DNA of 64,000 nt, taken from positions 992,001 through 1,056,000 of the forward strand of contig NZ_JACHDN010000001.1 of the NCBI RefSeq assembly GCF_014201095.1, in the 5' to 3' direction. Source of the DNA: Cellulomonas hominis (GTDB taxonomy: Bacteria > Actinomycetota > Actinomycetes > Actinomycetales > Cellulomonadaceae). A program made the translations under genes and the position numbers. The notes under the pieces are model-generated. The model saw nothing but the letters and a program-made list of their open reading frames with translations, searched no databases and was not told the origin of the DNA. Shown here one piece after another: positions 1 through 9,053 of this stretch; position 1 is the first letter of the stretch; the number at the start of each line of letters is the position of its first letter.

Positions 1-573
1 GGCGTAGACCTCGTCGAGCACCTCTCGCGCCCGCGCGCCCGCCGGAGTCGGCACCCCGGCCGCGTCGGCGGGCAGCCCGTACACGAGGCGGTCGGGGTGC
101 AGCGTGTCCTGCACCGCGAAGCCCTCCCGGAGGAACTCGGGGTTCCAGACCAGCGACGCCCCCGTGGGCTCGAGCCGCTCGGCCAGGGCCTCGGCGGTGC
201 CGACCGGCACGGTGGACTTCCCGACCACCACGTCGCCGGGCCGCAGGTGCGGGAGCAGCGTCTCGAACGCGGCGTCGACTTAGCTGAGGTCGGCGCGGAA
301 CTCGCCGTGCTTCTGGGGCGTGCCGACGCACAGGAAGTGCACCGCCGCCCCGGCGACCGCGGCCGCGTCGGTGACGAAGGACAACCGCCCGGAGCCCTGC
401 ACCTCCGTGAGGAGCTCCGGCAGGCCCGGCTCGTAGAACGGGGCGCGACCCGCGGCGAGCAGCTCGACCTTCCGGGGGTCGACGTCGAGGCCGACGACGG
501 TGTGGCCGAGCTTGGCCATGCTCGCGGCGTGCACCGCGCCCAGGTAGCCGCAGCCGATCACGGACACGTGCAC
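1..573 (-). pseudogene. UDP-glucose/GDP-mannose-type dehydrogenase, N-terminal part, interrupted by an in-frame stop
   Basis: The product would oxidise a nucleotide sugar (UDP-glucose to UDP-glucuronate or similar) for cell-envelope polysaccharide. The N terminus reads VSVIGCGYLGAVHAASMAKL, a Rossmann NAD-binding motif, followed by VGLDVDPRKVELL, YEPGLPELL and HFLCVGTPQ, all typical of the family. A TAA at 280-282 interrupts it after FRADLS. The same frame continues at once with VDAAFETLLPHLRPGDVV, KSTVPVGTAEALAERLEP and VWNPEFLREGFAVQDTLHP to the window edge, so this is one gene with a nonsense codon where the family usually has Tyr. GTG at 573 is preferred because GAGGAG lies 6 nt upstream. 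The 3' end is outside the window. Sequencing error and true decay cannot be separated here. Confidence 0.85.
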
Positions 574-652
574 GGAGAGCTCCTCGGACGGCGACGTCGG
601 ACCACCCGAACCTACCGTGACCGGCGCGTCGGCCGAACCGGGCACCGACGAC

Positions 653-687
653 CGCGCCGGCCCGCCCGCAGGGGGCGAGCCGGCGCG
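653..687 (-). terminator. Stem-loop downstream of the NCS2 permease
   Basis: A perfect 9-bp GC inverted repeat (CGCGCCGGC at 653-661, GCCGGCGCG at 679-687) with a 17-nt loop lies 19 bp beyond the permease stop codon. There is no T-run, as is common in such GC-rich genomes. Confidence 0.5.
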
Positions 688-705
688 TGTCCGGGCGGGA
701 GGGGT

Positions 706-2190
706 CTACAGGCCGAGCAGGTCCTTGATCGGCTCGATGAGGAAGTACGCGACGAACAGCACGGTCGCGACCCACATGAGCGGGTGCACCTGGCGGATCT
801 TGCCCATCGCCAGCTTGATGACGACGAACGAGATGACGCCCGCGCCGATGCCGACCGTGATCGAGTACGAGAACGGCATGAGCACGATGGTGAGGAACGC
901 CGGGACGGCGACCTCGAAGTTCTTCCAGTCGATGCCCGAGACCTGCATCACCATGAGGAAGCCGACGACGACCAGCGCCGGGGTGGCGGCCTCGAACGGG
1001 ACCATGTCCACCAGCGGGGACAGGAAGGTCGCGAGCAGGAACGCGATGCCGGTGGTGACCGACGCGAGGCCCGTGCGCGCGCCGTCGCCGACGCCCGCGG
1101 CGGACTCGACGTACGAGGTGTTCGAGGACACCGAGCCGGCGCCACCCGCGGCGGCCGCGAGGGAGTCGACGATGAGGATCTGCTTGGTGCGCGGCGGGTT
1201 GCCGCCCTTGTCGAGCAGGCCGGCCTCGCCGCCGACGGCGACCATCGTGCCCATCGTGTCGAAGAAGTCGGCGATCATCACCGAGAACACGAGCAGCACG
1301 ACGGCGACGATGCCGATCTTCTCGATCGACCCGAACAGCGAGAACTGGCCGAGCAGGGAGAAGTCGGGGGCCGCGACGACGGAGTCGGGCAGCGCCGGGA
1401 CGTTGAGCTCCCAGCCGCCGGGGTTCTCCGGGGTCTGGCCGCCGATCTTGCCGACCGCCTCCACGATGATCGCGAGCACCGTGCTGGACACGATGGCGAT
1501 GAGGATCGCGCCCTTGACCTTGCGGGCCATGAGGATGATCGCGAGGAACAGGCCGAACACGAACACCAGCAGCGGCCACGAGCCCAGCGAGCCGCCGATG
1601 CCGAGCTCGACCGGCGTCGCCTGGCTGAACGGGATCCGCACGAAGCCCGCGTCGACCAGGCCGATGAACGCGATGAACAGGCCGATGCCGACGCTGATCG
1701 CGGTCTTGAGCTCCATCGGCACCGCGCGGAACACGGCCTCGCGGAAGCCGGTGAGCACGAGCACCAGGATGATGAGGCCCTCGAGCACGACGATGCCCAT
1801 CGCATCGGCCCACGTCATGTCGGGCAGCGAGGCGATCGAGTACGTGACGACGGCGTTGAGCCCGAGGCCCGCGGCGAGCGCGAGCGGGAAGTTCGCGACG
1901 ACGCCCATGAGGATGGACATGACACCGGCGACCAGGGCCGTGGTCGCGGCGATCATCGGGATGTTCGGCCCGTCGCCGCCGCCGAGGAACGACCCGGTGC
2001 CGTCCTGGACCGTGCCGATGATCAGCGGGTTCAGCACGATGATGTAGCTCATCGTGAAGAAGGTGACGAGGCCGCCGCGGATCTCGGTGCCGATGGTCGA
2101 CCCGCGCTCGGAGATCTTGAAGAACCGGTCGACCGCGTTCTTCGGCGCAGGCGGCGCCGACACGGAGGACCCCGTGGAGGTGGAGGACAT
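706..2190 (-). CDS. NCS2-family purine permease (AzgA/GhxP type)
   Basis: A 494-residue polytopic membrane protein of the NCS2 nucleobase transporter family, probably proton-coupled uptake of adenine, guanine or hypoxanthine. The N terminus carries the AzgA-type block TEIRGGLVTFFTMSYIIVLN, then GLGLNAVVTYS and, in the second half, DFFDTMGTMVAVGGEAGLL and SSNTSYVESAAGVGDGARTG, which are signature regions for substrate binding. Length is normal for the family. It stands alone between two stem-loops and is not part of the neighbouring chemotaxis operon. No purine-riboswitch-like structure is visible in the 100 bp upstream. The family is certain; the exact base transported is not. Confidence 0.93.
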   Translation of the reverse strand: MSSTSTGSSVSAPPAPKNAVDRFFKISERGSTIGTEIRGGLVTFFTMSYIIVLNPLIIGTVQDGTGSFLGGGDGPNIPMIAATTALVAGVMSILMGVVANFPLALAAGLGLNAVVTYSIASLPDMTWADAMGIVVLEGLIILVLVLTGFREAVFRAVPMELKTAISVGIGLFIAFIGLVDAGFVRIPFSQATPVELGIGGSLGSWPLLVFVFGLFLAIILMARKVKGAILIAIVSSTVLAIIVEAVGKIGGQTPENPGGWELNVPALPDSVVAAPDFSLLGQFSLFGSIEKIGIVAVVLLVFSVMIADFFDTMGTMVAVGGEAGLLDKGGNPPRTKQILIVDSLAAAAGGAGSVSSNTSYVESAAGVGDGARTGLASVTTGIAFLLATFLSPLVDMVPFEAATPALVVVGFLMVMQVSGIDWKNFEVAVPAFLTIVLMPFSYSITVGIGAGVISFVVIKLAMGKIRQVHPLMWVATVLFVAYFLIEPIKDLLGL

Positions 2191-2265
2191 GGCGGCAGTG
2201 TGGCAGAACCGTGAAGGCCCGGACGCCTCCGTCCACGAGCCGTCACACGCTCGTAACAGGACCGT

Positions 2266-2292
2266 TCCCGGGCCGGTCCCGCCGGCCCGGGA
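2266..2292 (-). terminator. Terminator hairpin at the end of the cheB operon
   Basis: Perfect GC stem (TCCCGGGCCGG at 2266-2276, CCGGCCCGGGA at 2282-2292) with a 5-nt loop, 7 bp after the stop codon of the last chemotaxis gene. Confidence 0.65.
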
Positions 2293-2298
2293 GAGGCG

Positions 2299-2787
2299 TC
2301 AGATCACCAGCACCGACGCGGTCCCGCGCCCGTACCCGGCGACCTCGACCTCGAGGTCCAGCCGCCGCACGTACGCCAGCACCCACTGCGCCACGTCGCC
2401 CGGCAGCGGCTCGCGCGGCGCGTAGACCCCGTCGAGCTTGAGGTGCGGCGCGTCGCCGACGTTGAACAGCGCGGCGGTCACGTTGAGGATCTCCGCGGCG
2501 TTCTCGGCCAGCGCCACCGGGAGCTGCTCCTCCTCGACGGCGGTCTGCGACGTGCGGGCCGGGACCAGGGCGATGGAGGCGCCGAGGTGCGCGGCGAGCG
2601 GCAGGTCGAACAGCACGAGCGCCTTGAGGGCGAGCAGGCGGTCGACGTAGACGCCGACCTGGGCGCCGCCGTTCAGCACGGGGTCGACCATCGGCCCGCC
2701 GGTCGTGACGGTGATGTCCCGGCCGACCAGGCCCTCCCACAGCTCGCGGACCTCCAGGGCGGAGGGCAGCGGGGTCTGGGCGCTCAT
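2299..2787 (-). CDS. CheC/CheX-like chemotaxis protein (putative CheY phosphatase or adaptor)
   Basis: A 162-residue protein whose central stretch (LPVALAENAAEILNVTAALF) resembles the E-x2-N helix of the CheC/CheX/FliY phosphatase fold, with a second half rich in beta strands. The match is weaker than for the CheX gene two positions upstream, so catalytic activity is uncertain. Its ATG overlaps the cheY stop codon by 4 nt, and it is the last gene of the cheB-cheR-cheY-cheX-cheY operon. That context supports a role in CheY dephosphorylation or in receiving signal from the adjacent CheY. It could also be an inactive scaffold. Confidence 0.6.
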   Translation of the reverse strand: MSAQTPLPSALEVRELWEGLVGRDITVTTGGPMVDPVLNGGAQVGVYVDRLLALKALVLFDLPLAAHLGASIALVPARTSQTAVEEEQLPVALAENAAEILNVTAALFNVGDAPHLKLDGVYAPREPLPGDVAQWVLAYVRRLDLEVEVAGYGRGTASVLVI

Positions 2788-3146
2788 GCCAGCACCGGCT
2801 CGATGGCGTCGCGGAACGTGTCCGCCGTGAACGGCTTGGCGATGAGGAACAGCGCGCCGGCCTCGTCGGCGAGGGTGCGCATCTCGTCGGACCCCTCGGA
2901 GGTCACGAAGCCGAACGGGGTCGTGAAGCCCTCCTGGCGCAGGCGGCGCAGCAGCTCGATCCCGGTGAGGTTCGGCATGTTCCAGTCCGACAGCACGACG
3001 TCCGGCTCGTCCGCGCGCACGGCCTCGAGGGCCTCCTGGCCGTCGGACGCCTCGCGGACGTCCCAGTCGTAGCCGGCCTGGCGCAGCGTGCGGATCACGA
3101 TCTGCCGCATGACGCGGCTGTCGTCGGCGATGAGCACGCGGATCAT
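2784..3146 (-). CDS. cheY: CheY-type single-domain response regulator (copy 1)
   Basis: A stand-alone receiver domain of about 120 residues. The acidic pair is in VLIADDSRVMRQI, the phospho-acceptor Asp in VVLSDWNMPNLTG, the conserved Thr/Ser in FGFVTSEGS and the Lys in FLIAKPFT. With no output domain it should act by protein-protein contact. It is flanked on both sides by CheX-like genes. I chose ATG 3146 because the GAAGGGAA element is well spaced for it; a GTG at 3155 in the same frame sits almost on top of that element. Whether this copy or the other binds the motor switch cannot be told from sequence. Confidence 0.93.
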   Translation of the reverse strand: MIRVLIADDSRVMRQIVIRTLRQAGYDWDVREASDGQEALEAVRADEPDVVLSDWNMPNLTGIELLRRLRQEGFTTPFGFVTSEGSDEMRTLADEAGALFLIAKPFTADTFRDAIEPVLA

Positions 3147-3197
3147 GCTCGTCACTTCCCTTCGGGTGTGCGGGTGGGGCGGGGTGGTGCGCCGGGC

Positions 3198-3650
3198 TCA
3201 GGAGAGCCAGACCACCACGACGATCGGACGGCCGCGCCAGTCGAGGCGCAGCGCGTGCGAGAGGGCGCTGCCGGTGAGGTCCGGCAGGGCGGCGGCGACG
3301 TGCGGCAGCCCGAGGGTGCCGGGGTGCGGCAGCAGCGCCTTGACGTTGCCGCCGACGACGTTGGCGACCTCGCCGAAGGCGTCGACCAGGTCCTCCGGGC
3401 CGACGGCCTCGTCGGCGCCCATGCCGAGCAGGGCGCGGGTGAGGTCGTGGGCGGTGGGGGTGTCGGTGCTGACGGCCGCGCCGCCGGCGACGTCGCCGTG
3501 CATCTCGACCCACGCGACCAGCGGCTCGGCCGGCACCGGGACCTCGCCCTCCCACGGGCGCAGGTGGCCGGGCTCGCCGTCGACCATGGCCGCGAACACC
3601 TCCTCGGCGATCGCGTACACCTGGTCCTGCTCGACGGGGGTGGCGGTCAT
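3198..3650 (-). CDS. cheX: CheX-family CheY-P phosphatase
   Basis: A 150-residue CheX/CheC-type protein. The diagnostic helix is visible as DAFGEVANVVGGNVKALLPH, with the E-x2-N pair that inserts into the CheY active site followed by the GGN turn. The C-terminal half ends in a hydrophobic strand (RPIVVVVWLS). No CheZ or CheC is present in the window, so this is the best candidate for resetting CheY-P. Its ATG overlaps the stop of the upstream cheY by 4 nt, which implies translational coupling. Confidence 0.85.
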   Translation of the reverse strand: MTATPVEQDQVYAIAEEVFAAMVDGEPGHLRPWEGEVPVPAEPLVAWVEMHGDVAGGAAVSTDTPTAHDLTRALLGMGADEAVGPEDLVDAFGEVANVVGGNVKALLPHPGTLGLPHVAAALPDLTGSALSHALRLDWRGRPIVVVVWLS

Positions 3651-4030
3651 GCGAGCTCCTCGGCAGGGACGAGCCCGAGCAGGTCGAGCTTGTCGCGGAT
3701 GGCGTCAGTGGTGAAGGGCTTGATCAGGTACTCGTGGGCGCCGGCCGCCAGCGCGCGGACGATCTGCCCGTGCTCGCTCTCGGTGGTGACCATCATCAGC
3801 GTGATGTGCCGCCACGCCGGGTTCGCGCGGACGCGGGTGACGAACGTCAGGCCGTCCATCACGGGCATGTTCCAGTCGATGCACGCGAGGTCGACCTCCT
3901 CGCCCGCGTCCAGGACGTCGAGGGCCTGCTGGCCGTCGCCCGCCTGCACGGTGGAGAACCCGAGGTCCTCCAGGGCGCCGGAGACGATGCGCCGCATCGT
4001 CCGCGAGTCGTCGATGACCAGGGCTCTCAT
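3647..4030 (-). CDS. cheY: CheY-type single-domain response regulator (copy 2)
   Basis: A 127-residue receiver domain: LVIDDSRTMRRIVSGAL, phospho-acceptor Asp in DLACIDWNMPVMDG, Thr in MMVTTESE and Lys in EYLIKPFT. It overlaps cheR upstream and cheX downstream by 4 nt each, in the order cheB-cheR-cheY-cheX. The DWNMPVMDG context and the direct coupling to CheX make it the likelier motor-binding CheY. The other copy could serve as a phosphate sink. Confidence 0.93.
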   Translation of the reverse strand: MRALVIDDSRTMRRIVSGALEDLGFSTVQAGDGQQALDVLDAGEEVDLACIDWNMPVMDGLTFVTRVRANPAWRHITLMMVTTESEHGQIVRALAAGAHEYLIKPFTTDAIRDKLDLLGLVPAEELA

Positions 4031-4998
4031 CGGGTCACTCCTTGGGGGAAGGCCGCGCCGGCGGGTCCTGCCGGCCGCGGTCGGGTGGTCGGCAGGGTCG
4101 AGGTGGCAGGCGCGCCGGCCGGCCGGGAGAACGGGGCGGCCGAGGCCGCGGCGGCGGGCGCGGGGCGCGGGCTCGGGACCAGGCCGGCGTGCACGGGCCG
4201 GTAGACGGACCCGCGCTCGACCGGCATCCGCTCCCAGTCGCCGTCGACGCCGATGGTGGTCTCCGCCGCGCCGAGCACGAGGAACCCGCCGGGCTTCAGC
4301 ACGCGGTGCACCCGGGACAGGATCGAGCGCTTGGTGGCCAGGTCGAAGTAGATGAGCACGTTGCGCAGGAACACGATGTCGAACGGGCCGGCGGGCGGCA
4401 GGTCCAGCAGGTTGTGCTTCTGGAACGTCACCGCGCGGCGCAGGGCCTCGGAGATCTGCCAGTCGGTGCCCGAGCGCTGGAAGTGCCGGACGAGCATCGG
4501 CGCGGGCAGGCCGCGGTTCACCTCGAGCTGGGAGTACCGGCCGGACCGGGCCTGCGCGAGCACCTGCTCGGACAGGTCGGTGGCGGTGATGTCCACCCGC
4601 ACGCCCGGGCCGAGCACGTCGGCGAGGGTCATCGCGAGCGAGTACGGCTCCTGCCCGGTCGAGCAGGCGGCGGACCAGACGCGCACCGAGTCGAGCACGG
4701 GGCGGTCGGCGCGCAGCGCGGGCACCATGTGGGTGCGCAGCGCGCTGAACGGCGTGGCATCCCGGAACCAGGACGTCTCGTTGGTGGTCAGCGCCTCGAC
4801 GATCTCCGCGAGGTCGGCCTCGCGCCCGCGCGCCCGGACCTCGCGGACGTACGCGTCCACGCCGGGGTGGCCGGCGTCGCGGGCGAGCGGCAGGAGGCGG
4901 CTCTCGACGAGGTACTCCTTGCCGGCCTCGAGCTGGATCGCGCTGCGGCGCCGGACGACGTCGGCGACGAACGCGAAGGTGTCCTGGGTCAGGCTCAC
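4027..4998 (-). CDS. cheR: CheR chemoreceptor glutamate methyltransferase
   Basis: A 323-residue S-adenosylmethionine-dependent methyltransferase that methylates glutamates on the chemoreceptors for adaptation. Visible family motifs are TTNETSWFRDATPF (N-terminal CheR domain), VWSAACSTGQEPYSLAM (SAM-binding loop), DITATDLSEQVLAQA, FDIVFLRNVLIYFD and HRVLKPGGFLVLGAAE. The last ~50 residues are a low-complexity Pro/Ala tail without the pentapeptide-binding beta subdomain, which fits receptors that lack a C-terminal NWETF-type tail. It starts with GTG and overlaps the cheB stop by 4 nt. Confidence 0.95.
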   Translation of the reverse strand: MSLTQDTFAFVADVVRRRSAIQLEAGKEYLVESRLLPLARDAGHPGVDAYVREVRARGREADLAEIVEALTTNETSWFRDATPFSALRTHMVPALRADRPVLDSVRVWSAACSTGQEPYSLAMTLADVLGPGVRVDITATDLSEQVLAQARSGRYSQLEVNRGLPAPMLVRHFQRSGTDWQISEALRRAVTFQKHNLLDLPPAGPFDIVFLRNVLIYFDLATKRSILSRVHRVLKPGGFLVLGAAETTIGVDGDWERMPVERGSVYRPVHAGLVPSPRPAPAAAASAAPFSRPAGAPATSTLPTTRPRPAGPAGAAFPQGVTR

Positions 4999-6152
4999 GG
5001 CCGGCCTCCGATCGGGACGGCGGGGGCGGTCCCCGAGCGGGTGAGGACGGCCTCGACCGTGGGGGCGACCTCCCGCAGGGGCAGGACGCGGTGGGCGAAC
5101 CCGGCGGTCGCGACCGCCCCGGGCATGCCCCAGACGACGCTCGTGGGCTCGTCCTGGACGACGACGGTGCCGCCGGCGGCGACGACGTCCTCGCAGCCGG
5201 TGCGGCCGTCGGCGCCCATGCCGGTGAGCACGACGGCGAGCAGCCGGCCGCCGAGCTCGCGGACGGCGGAGCGGAACAGCACGTCCACCGCGGGGCGGCA
5301 GAAGTTCACCGGCGGGCCGTCGGTCAGGACGGTGCGCAGCGTCCCGGCGGACCGGGAGAGCTCGAGGTGGTGGTCGCCGGCCGCGATGTAGACGGTGCCG
5401 GGGCGCAGGGCCTCGCCGTCGGACGCCTCGACGACCGTGGTCGGGCCGAGCCGGTCCAGGCGGGCCGCGAGCTGCCGGGTGAACACCGGCGGCATGTGCT
5501 GCACGACGAGCACGGGCACCGGCGGCGGGGCGGACAGCGCGCCGAGCACGGTGGACAGCGCCTCGGGGCCGCCGGTGGACGAGCCGATGACGACGGCGCT
5601 GATCGGGTGCGGCGCGGGCGTCGGGCGGGTGACCACCGGGCGGCGCGCGGGCGCGGCGCCGGCGGGCGGGCCGGCGGGGAACCGCGCGGGGGCGGCCGGG
5701 GCCGGGGCGTCGGCCGGCGCCGTCGACCGGGGCGGGAGGGCCCGGCGGGGGACGAACGCCTTGATCTTCGGGATCAGCTCGCTCGCGACGCGGTCCAGCG
5801 ACTCCTGGACGCTGCCGACGTTCGCCGGCTTCGTCACGTAGTCGGTGGCGCCGGCGACCAGGGCGTCGAGCGTGGCCGCCGCCCCGCGCTCGGTGAGCGT
5901 GGAGAACATGACGATCGGCATGGTGTGCCGGGCGCGGCGCAGCGCGCGCACGGCCTCGATGCCGTTCATCTCCGGCATCTCGATGTCCATCGTCACCAGG
6001 TCCGGCGCGAGCTGGTCCACCTTCGCCAGCGCGATCCGGCCGTTGGACGCGAACCCGACGACCTCGATGTCCGGGTCGCGGGAGAGCGAGTCCGTCACCA
6101 GCCGGCGGACGACGACCGAGTCGTCGACCACCAGCACACGGATCCTGGTCAC
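4995..6152 (-). CDS. cheB: CheB protein-glutamate methylesterase/deamidase
   Basis: A receiver domain (VLVVDDSVVVRRL, Asp in LVTMDIEMPEMNG) joined by a Pro/Ala-rich linker of about 50 residues to a methylesterase domain. The catalytic triad is in view: Ser in VVIGSSTGGPEALS, His in VLVVQHMPPVFT and Asp in VVLTGMGADGRTG. It removes receptor methyl groups when phosphorylated by CheA. GTG 6152 is preferred over GTG 6158 because GAGGGA abuts the latter with no spacing. It is first in its operon, behind its own FliA-type promoter and a short 5' leader with a 7-bp hairpin. Confidence 0.95.
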   Translation of the reverse strand: MTRIRVLVVDDSVVVRRLVTDSLSRDPDIEVVGFASNGRIALAKVDQLAPDLVTMDIEMPEMNGIEAVRALRRARHTMPIVMFSTLTERGAAATLDALVAGATDYVTKPANVGSVQESLDRVASELIPKIKAFVPRRALPPRSTAPADAPAPAAPARFPAGPPAGAAPARRPVVTRPTPAPHPISAVVIGSSTGGPEALSTVLGALSAPPPVPVLVVQHMPPVFTRQLAARLDRLGPTTVVEASDGEALRPGTVYIAAGDHHLELSRSAGTLRTVLTDGPPVNFCRPAVDVLFRSAVRELGGRLLAVVLTGMGADGRTGCEDVVAAGGTVVVQDEPTSVVWGMPGAVATAGFAHRVLPLREVAPTVEAVLTRSGTAPAVPIGGRP

Positions 6153-6173
6153 GGGCACTCCCTCACATGCGGA

Positions 6174-6190
6174 CCGGCCGCACCGGCCGG
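6174..6190 (-). promoter_or_regulatory. Hairpin in the cheB 5' leader
   Basis: CCGGCCG/CGGCCGG pair perfectly around a 3-nt loop, between the predicted transcription start and the cheB ribosome binding site. It could be a leader structure or the remnant of an upstream terminator. Confidence 0.3.
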
Positions 6191-6203
6191 GTTCGTGGTT
6201 CTG

Positions 6204-6229
6204 ATCGGTCGGTGCGGCCGGTTCCTGAG
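6204..6229 (-). promoter_or_regulatory. FliA-type promoter of cheB-cheR-cheY-cheX operon
   Basis: Reading the minus strand: CTCA, 16 bp, ACCGAT. It matches the window's shared CTCA-N16-GCCGAT pattern at 9 of 10 positions. It lies about 50 bp upstream of cheB and after the end of the receptor gene. Confidence 0.65.
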
Positions 6230-6255
6230 CGGCCCTGAGGTGCCGGGGGCTCCCG

Positions 6256-7875
6256 TCAGTAGGTGAAACGGCCCACCCTGCTGTGGAGGTCCGCGGACAG
6301 GGTCGCGAGGTCCGCCACGTGGCCGGAGACCTCGTCCAGCACGGCCACCGAGCGCGCCGCGGCGCCGGCGACGCCGGTGATGTTGCCCGCGATCTCCCCC
6401 GACCCGGCCGCGGCCTCGGCCACGGAGCGGGACATCTCGGTGGTGGTGGCCGTCTGCTCCTCCACCGCGCTGGCGATGGTGAGCTGGTAGTCGTTGATGC
6501 TCGCGATGATCTGCGAGATCTGCCCGATGGCGACCACGGCGGCGCTGGTGTCGTTCTGGATGGCCTCGACGCGGCGGGCGATGTCCTCCGTGGCCTTGGC
6601 GGTCTCCTGCGCGAGCTCCTTGACCTCCCCCGCGACCACGGCGAAGCCCTTGCCGGCCTCGCCCGCTCGGGCCGCCTCGATGGTCGCGTTCAGCGCGAGG
6701 AGGTTCGTCTGCTCCGCGATCGACGTGATGACCTTGACGACGTTCCCGATCTCCTGGGACGACGCCCCGAGCCGGGCCACCTGCTCGTTCGTGGTGGCGG
6801 CGACGTCGGTGGCCTGGCCCGCGACCTTGGCGGCCTGCGCCGCGTTCTGCGCGATCTCCCGGATGCTGGCGCCCATCTGCTCGGCGCCGGCGGCGACCGC
6901 CTGCACGTTGCGGGACACCTCCTCCGCGGCGGCCGCGACGACGCCCGCCTGCGCGGAGGTCTCCTGCGAGCCGGCCACGACGGTGCCGTTCGACGCGGAC
7001 AGGTCGGCGGCCGTCGCCTCGACCGAGCCCGCGGCGGTGACCACCCCGGCCAGCGTCGTGCGCAGCGACTCCTGCGCCTGCGCGAGCGCCTCGGCCATCC
7101 GGCCGGTCTCGTCGCGCCACGGCACCTCGGCCGGGACGGTGAGATCGCCCTCCGCCATGGCCTCGAGCGAGCCCTGCACGCTGCGCACCGCGCGGGTGAT
7201 CCGGCGGATCACCAGGACGGCGAGCAGCCCCGACAGGCCGGCGCCGACCACGAAGGCGACGACGAGCGCGAGGATCGTGCGGTCCACCTCGGCGCGGCTG
7301 GCGGCGAGGATCTCGTCCACCTGCGCGTCCACCTGGCCCTGCGCCAGCGCGAGCGCCCGGCCGGCCCAGTCGGGGTCGGCGGACGCGTCGGCCGCGAGCG
7401 CGGTGCGCAGCCCGGCGAGGTCGCCGGCCTCGACGAGCGGAAGCAGCGTGGCGTCCCGGTAGGCCACCCACGCGTCCCAGCGGTCGACGAAGTCCGTCCA
7501 CTGCCGGGTCCCGGACTGCGGGTACTGCGAGATCGCGTCGATCTGCGCGGCGACGTCCCGGTCCGTCCAGGCCGAGGACTCCAGGAGCTGCGCCCGGACG
7601 GAGTCGTCGGCGGCCTCGGCGGCCCGGTGCACCAGCAGGTGGCTGCGGGTCTGCGCGGCCCGGAGCTCGGACATCGCGGACTGCAGGTCGCCGGTCAGGC
7701 CGGACATCTCCTCCAGGTGCTGCCCGGCGCGGTACAGCGCGACGGCGCCGACCCCGCCGACCAGGGCGAAGGTGGTGCCGAGCACCAGCAGGGACACGGC
7801 GATCTTCAGCGCGACGGGGCGGTCCCAGAACCAGGACGCGCGGCGGGCTCGCGGGGTGCGGTCGGCGGTGGCCAT
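6256..7875 (-). CDS. Methyl-accepting chemotaxis protein 1, coupled to a sugar-binding protein
   Basis: A 539-residue chemoreceptor: short cytoplasmic N terminus, TM1 ([20 protein letters not shown]), about 150 residues of helical extracytoplasmic sensor, TM2 ([20 protein letters not shown]), HAMP domain and a signalling coiled coil. The hairpin tip reads [20 protein letters not shown], the CheA/CheW contact. It ends RVGRFTY with no CheR-binding pentapeptide. Its ATG overlaps the stop of the ChvE-like lipoprotein gene, so the two are translationally coupled and probably form one sensory unit. This is the most divergent of the four receptors here in its last 80 residues. Confidence 0.95.
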   Translation of the reverse strand: MATADRTPRARRASWFWDRPVALKIAVSLLVLGTTFALVGGVGAVALYRAGQHLEEMSGLTGDLQSAMSELRAAQTRSHLLVHRAAEAADDSVRAQLLESSAWTDRDVAAQIDAISQYPQSGTRQWTDFVDRWDAWVAYRDATLLPLVEAGDLAGLRTALAADASADPDWAGRALALAQGQVDAQVDEILAASRAEVDRTILALVVAFVVGAGLSGLLAVLVIRRITRAVRSVQGSLEAMAEGDLTVPAEVPWRDETGRMAEALAQAQESLRTTLAGVVTAAGSVEATAADLSASNGTVVAGSQETSAQAGVVAAAAEEVSRNVQAVAAGAEQMGASIREIAQNAAQAAKVAGQATDVAATTNEQVARLGASSQEIGNVVKVITSIAEQTNLLALNATIEAARAGEAGKGFAVVAGEVKELAQETAKATEDIARRVEAIQNDTSAAVVAIGQISQIIASINDYQLTIASAVEEQTATTTEMSRSVAEAAAGSGEIAGNITGVAGAAARSVAVLDEVSGHVADLATLSADLHSRVGRFTY

Positions 7876-8996
7876 CAGCCCAGCTCCTCGGCGGTGTAGT
7901 AGCCGCCGGACACGAGGACCTGGCGGTAGTTCTCGGCGGTGACGACCTGCGGGGTCAGCAGGTACGACGGGACGACCTTCACGCCGTTGTCGTACGAGGA
8001 GCTGTCGTTGGTCTCGGGCTCCGCGCCGTCGAGCAGCGCCTTGACCATCGAGACCGCGACCTCGGCGAGCTGCCGGGTGTCCTTGTAGACCGTCGCGTAC
8101 TGCTCCCCCGCGGCGATCGACTTCGCGGAGGCGAGCTCGGCGTCCTGGCCGGTGACGACCGGCAACGGCTGGGCGGTGCCGTAGCCGAGGGTCTTGACCG
8201 CGTCGAGGACGGCGATCGAGATGCCGTCGTACGGCGAGAGCACGCCGTCCAGGCGCTGGCCGGCGTACAGCGGCAGCAGCGTCTGCATCCGGGCGGTGGC
8301 GTTCTTCGGGTCCCAGGCGTCGGTGGCGACCGTGGCGAAGTCGGTCTGCCCGGACGGGACGGTCAGCACGCCGGCGTCCAGGTACGGCCGGAGCACCTGC
8401 ATCGCGCCGTCGAAGAACACGGTCGCGTTGTTGTCGTCCGGGGACCCGGCGAACAGCTCGACCCGGTACGGGCCGGCGGCGCCCGTGGGCTCCCCCGCCG
8501 CGTCCAGCACGCCGAGGCCCTGCAGCAGCGTCGTGGCCTGCTGCACGCCGACGCGCGCGTTGTCGAAGGTGGCGTAGTAGTCGACGTCCCCCGACTCGCG
8601 GATCAGCCGGTCGTAGGCGATCACGGGGATCTCCTGCGCGGCTGCCTCCGCCAGCACGTCCTTCAGCGCGACGCCGTCGATGGACCCGATCACGAGCGCG
8701 TCGGCGCCCGCCGCGATCATGTCCTCGAGCTGCGCCACCTGCGTGGGCACGTCGTTCTCGGCGTACTCCAGGTCGACGTCGTAGCCGAGCGCGCGGAGCT
8801 GGTCCTGGACGTTCTCACCGTCCGCGATCCAGCGCTCGGACGTCGTGGTAGGCATGGCGACGCCGACGAGCGGGCGCTCGGCGCCGTCAGCCCCCGCCGC
8901 CCCCGCACCGACCGACCCGCACCCGGCGAGCGCCCCGGCCGCGGCCACCGCCAGCACGGCGGCGCACGCGGCCGGGAGCCGCGAAGCGTGTCTCAT
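7875..8996 (-). CDS. ChvE-like sugar-binding lipoprotein (periplasmic-binding-protein family)
   Basis: A 373-residue type I substrate-binding protein of the ChvE/xylose/multiple-sugar class. The N terminus is a lipoprotein signal ending ALAGCGS, so it is lipid-anchored to the outer face of the membrane. The mature part starts [20 protein letters not shown] and includes [53 protein letters not shown] and [15 protein letters not shown], all family hallmarks. No ABC permease or ATPase genes lie nearby. Instead it overlaps a chemoreceptor gene and sits behind a FliA-type promoter, so it probably presents a sugar to the receptor. ATG 8996 has GAGGGAG 5 nt upstream. Confidence 0.88.
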   Translation of the reverse strand: MRHASRLPAACAAVLAVAAAGALAGCGSVGAGAAGADGAERPLVGVAMPTTTSERWIADGENVQDQLRALGYDVDLEYAENDVPTQVAQLEDMIAAGADALVIGSIDGVALKDVLAEAAAQEIPVIAYDRLIRESGDVDYYATFDNARVGVQQATTLLQGLGVLDAAGEPTGAAGPYRVELFAGSPDDNNATVFFDGAMQVLRPYLDAGVLTVPSGQTDFATVATDAWDPKNATARMQTLLPLYAGQRLDGVLSPYDGISIAVLDAVKTLGYGTAQPLPVVTGQDAELASAKSIAAGEQYATVYKDTRQLAEVAVSMVKALLDGAEPETNDSSSYDNGVKVVPSYLLTPQVVTAENYRQVLVSGGYYTAEELG

Positions 8997-9053
8997 GTGG
9001 ACTCCCTCGTCTCTCCCCGGCGCGACGCTGCCCGTCGCCGCCGTGCCCCCTGG

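Noticed and set aside
97..2214. 705-residue plus-strand open frame opposite the NCS2 permease
   Set aside because: Arg/Asp/Gly-rich composition typical of antisense frames in GC-rich DNA; the permease on the other strand has clear family motifs.
2191..2298. Purine riboswitch upstream of the permease
   Set aside because: The short leader shows no three-way-junction elements; the only structure nearby is the terminator of the chemotaxis operon.
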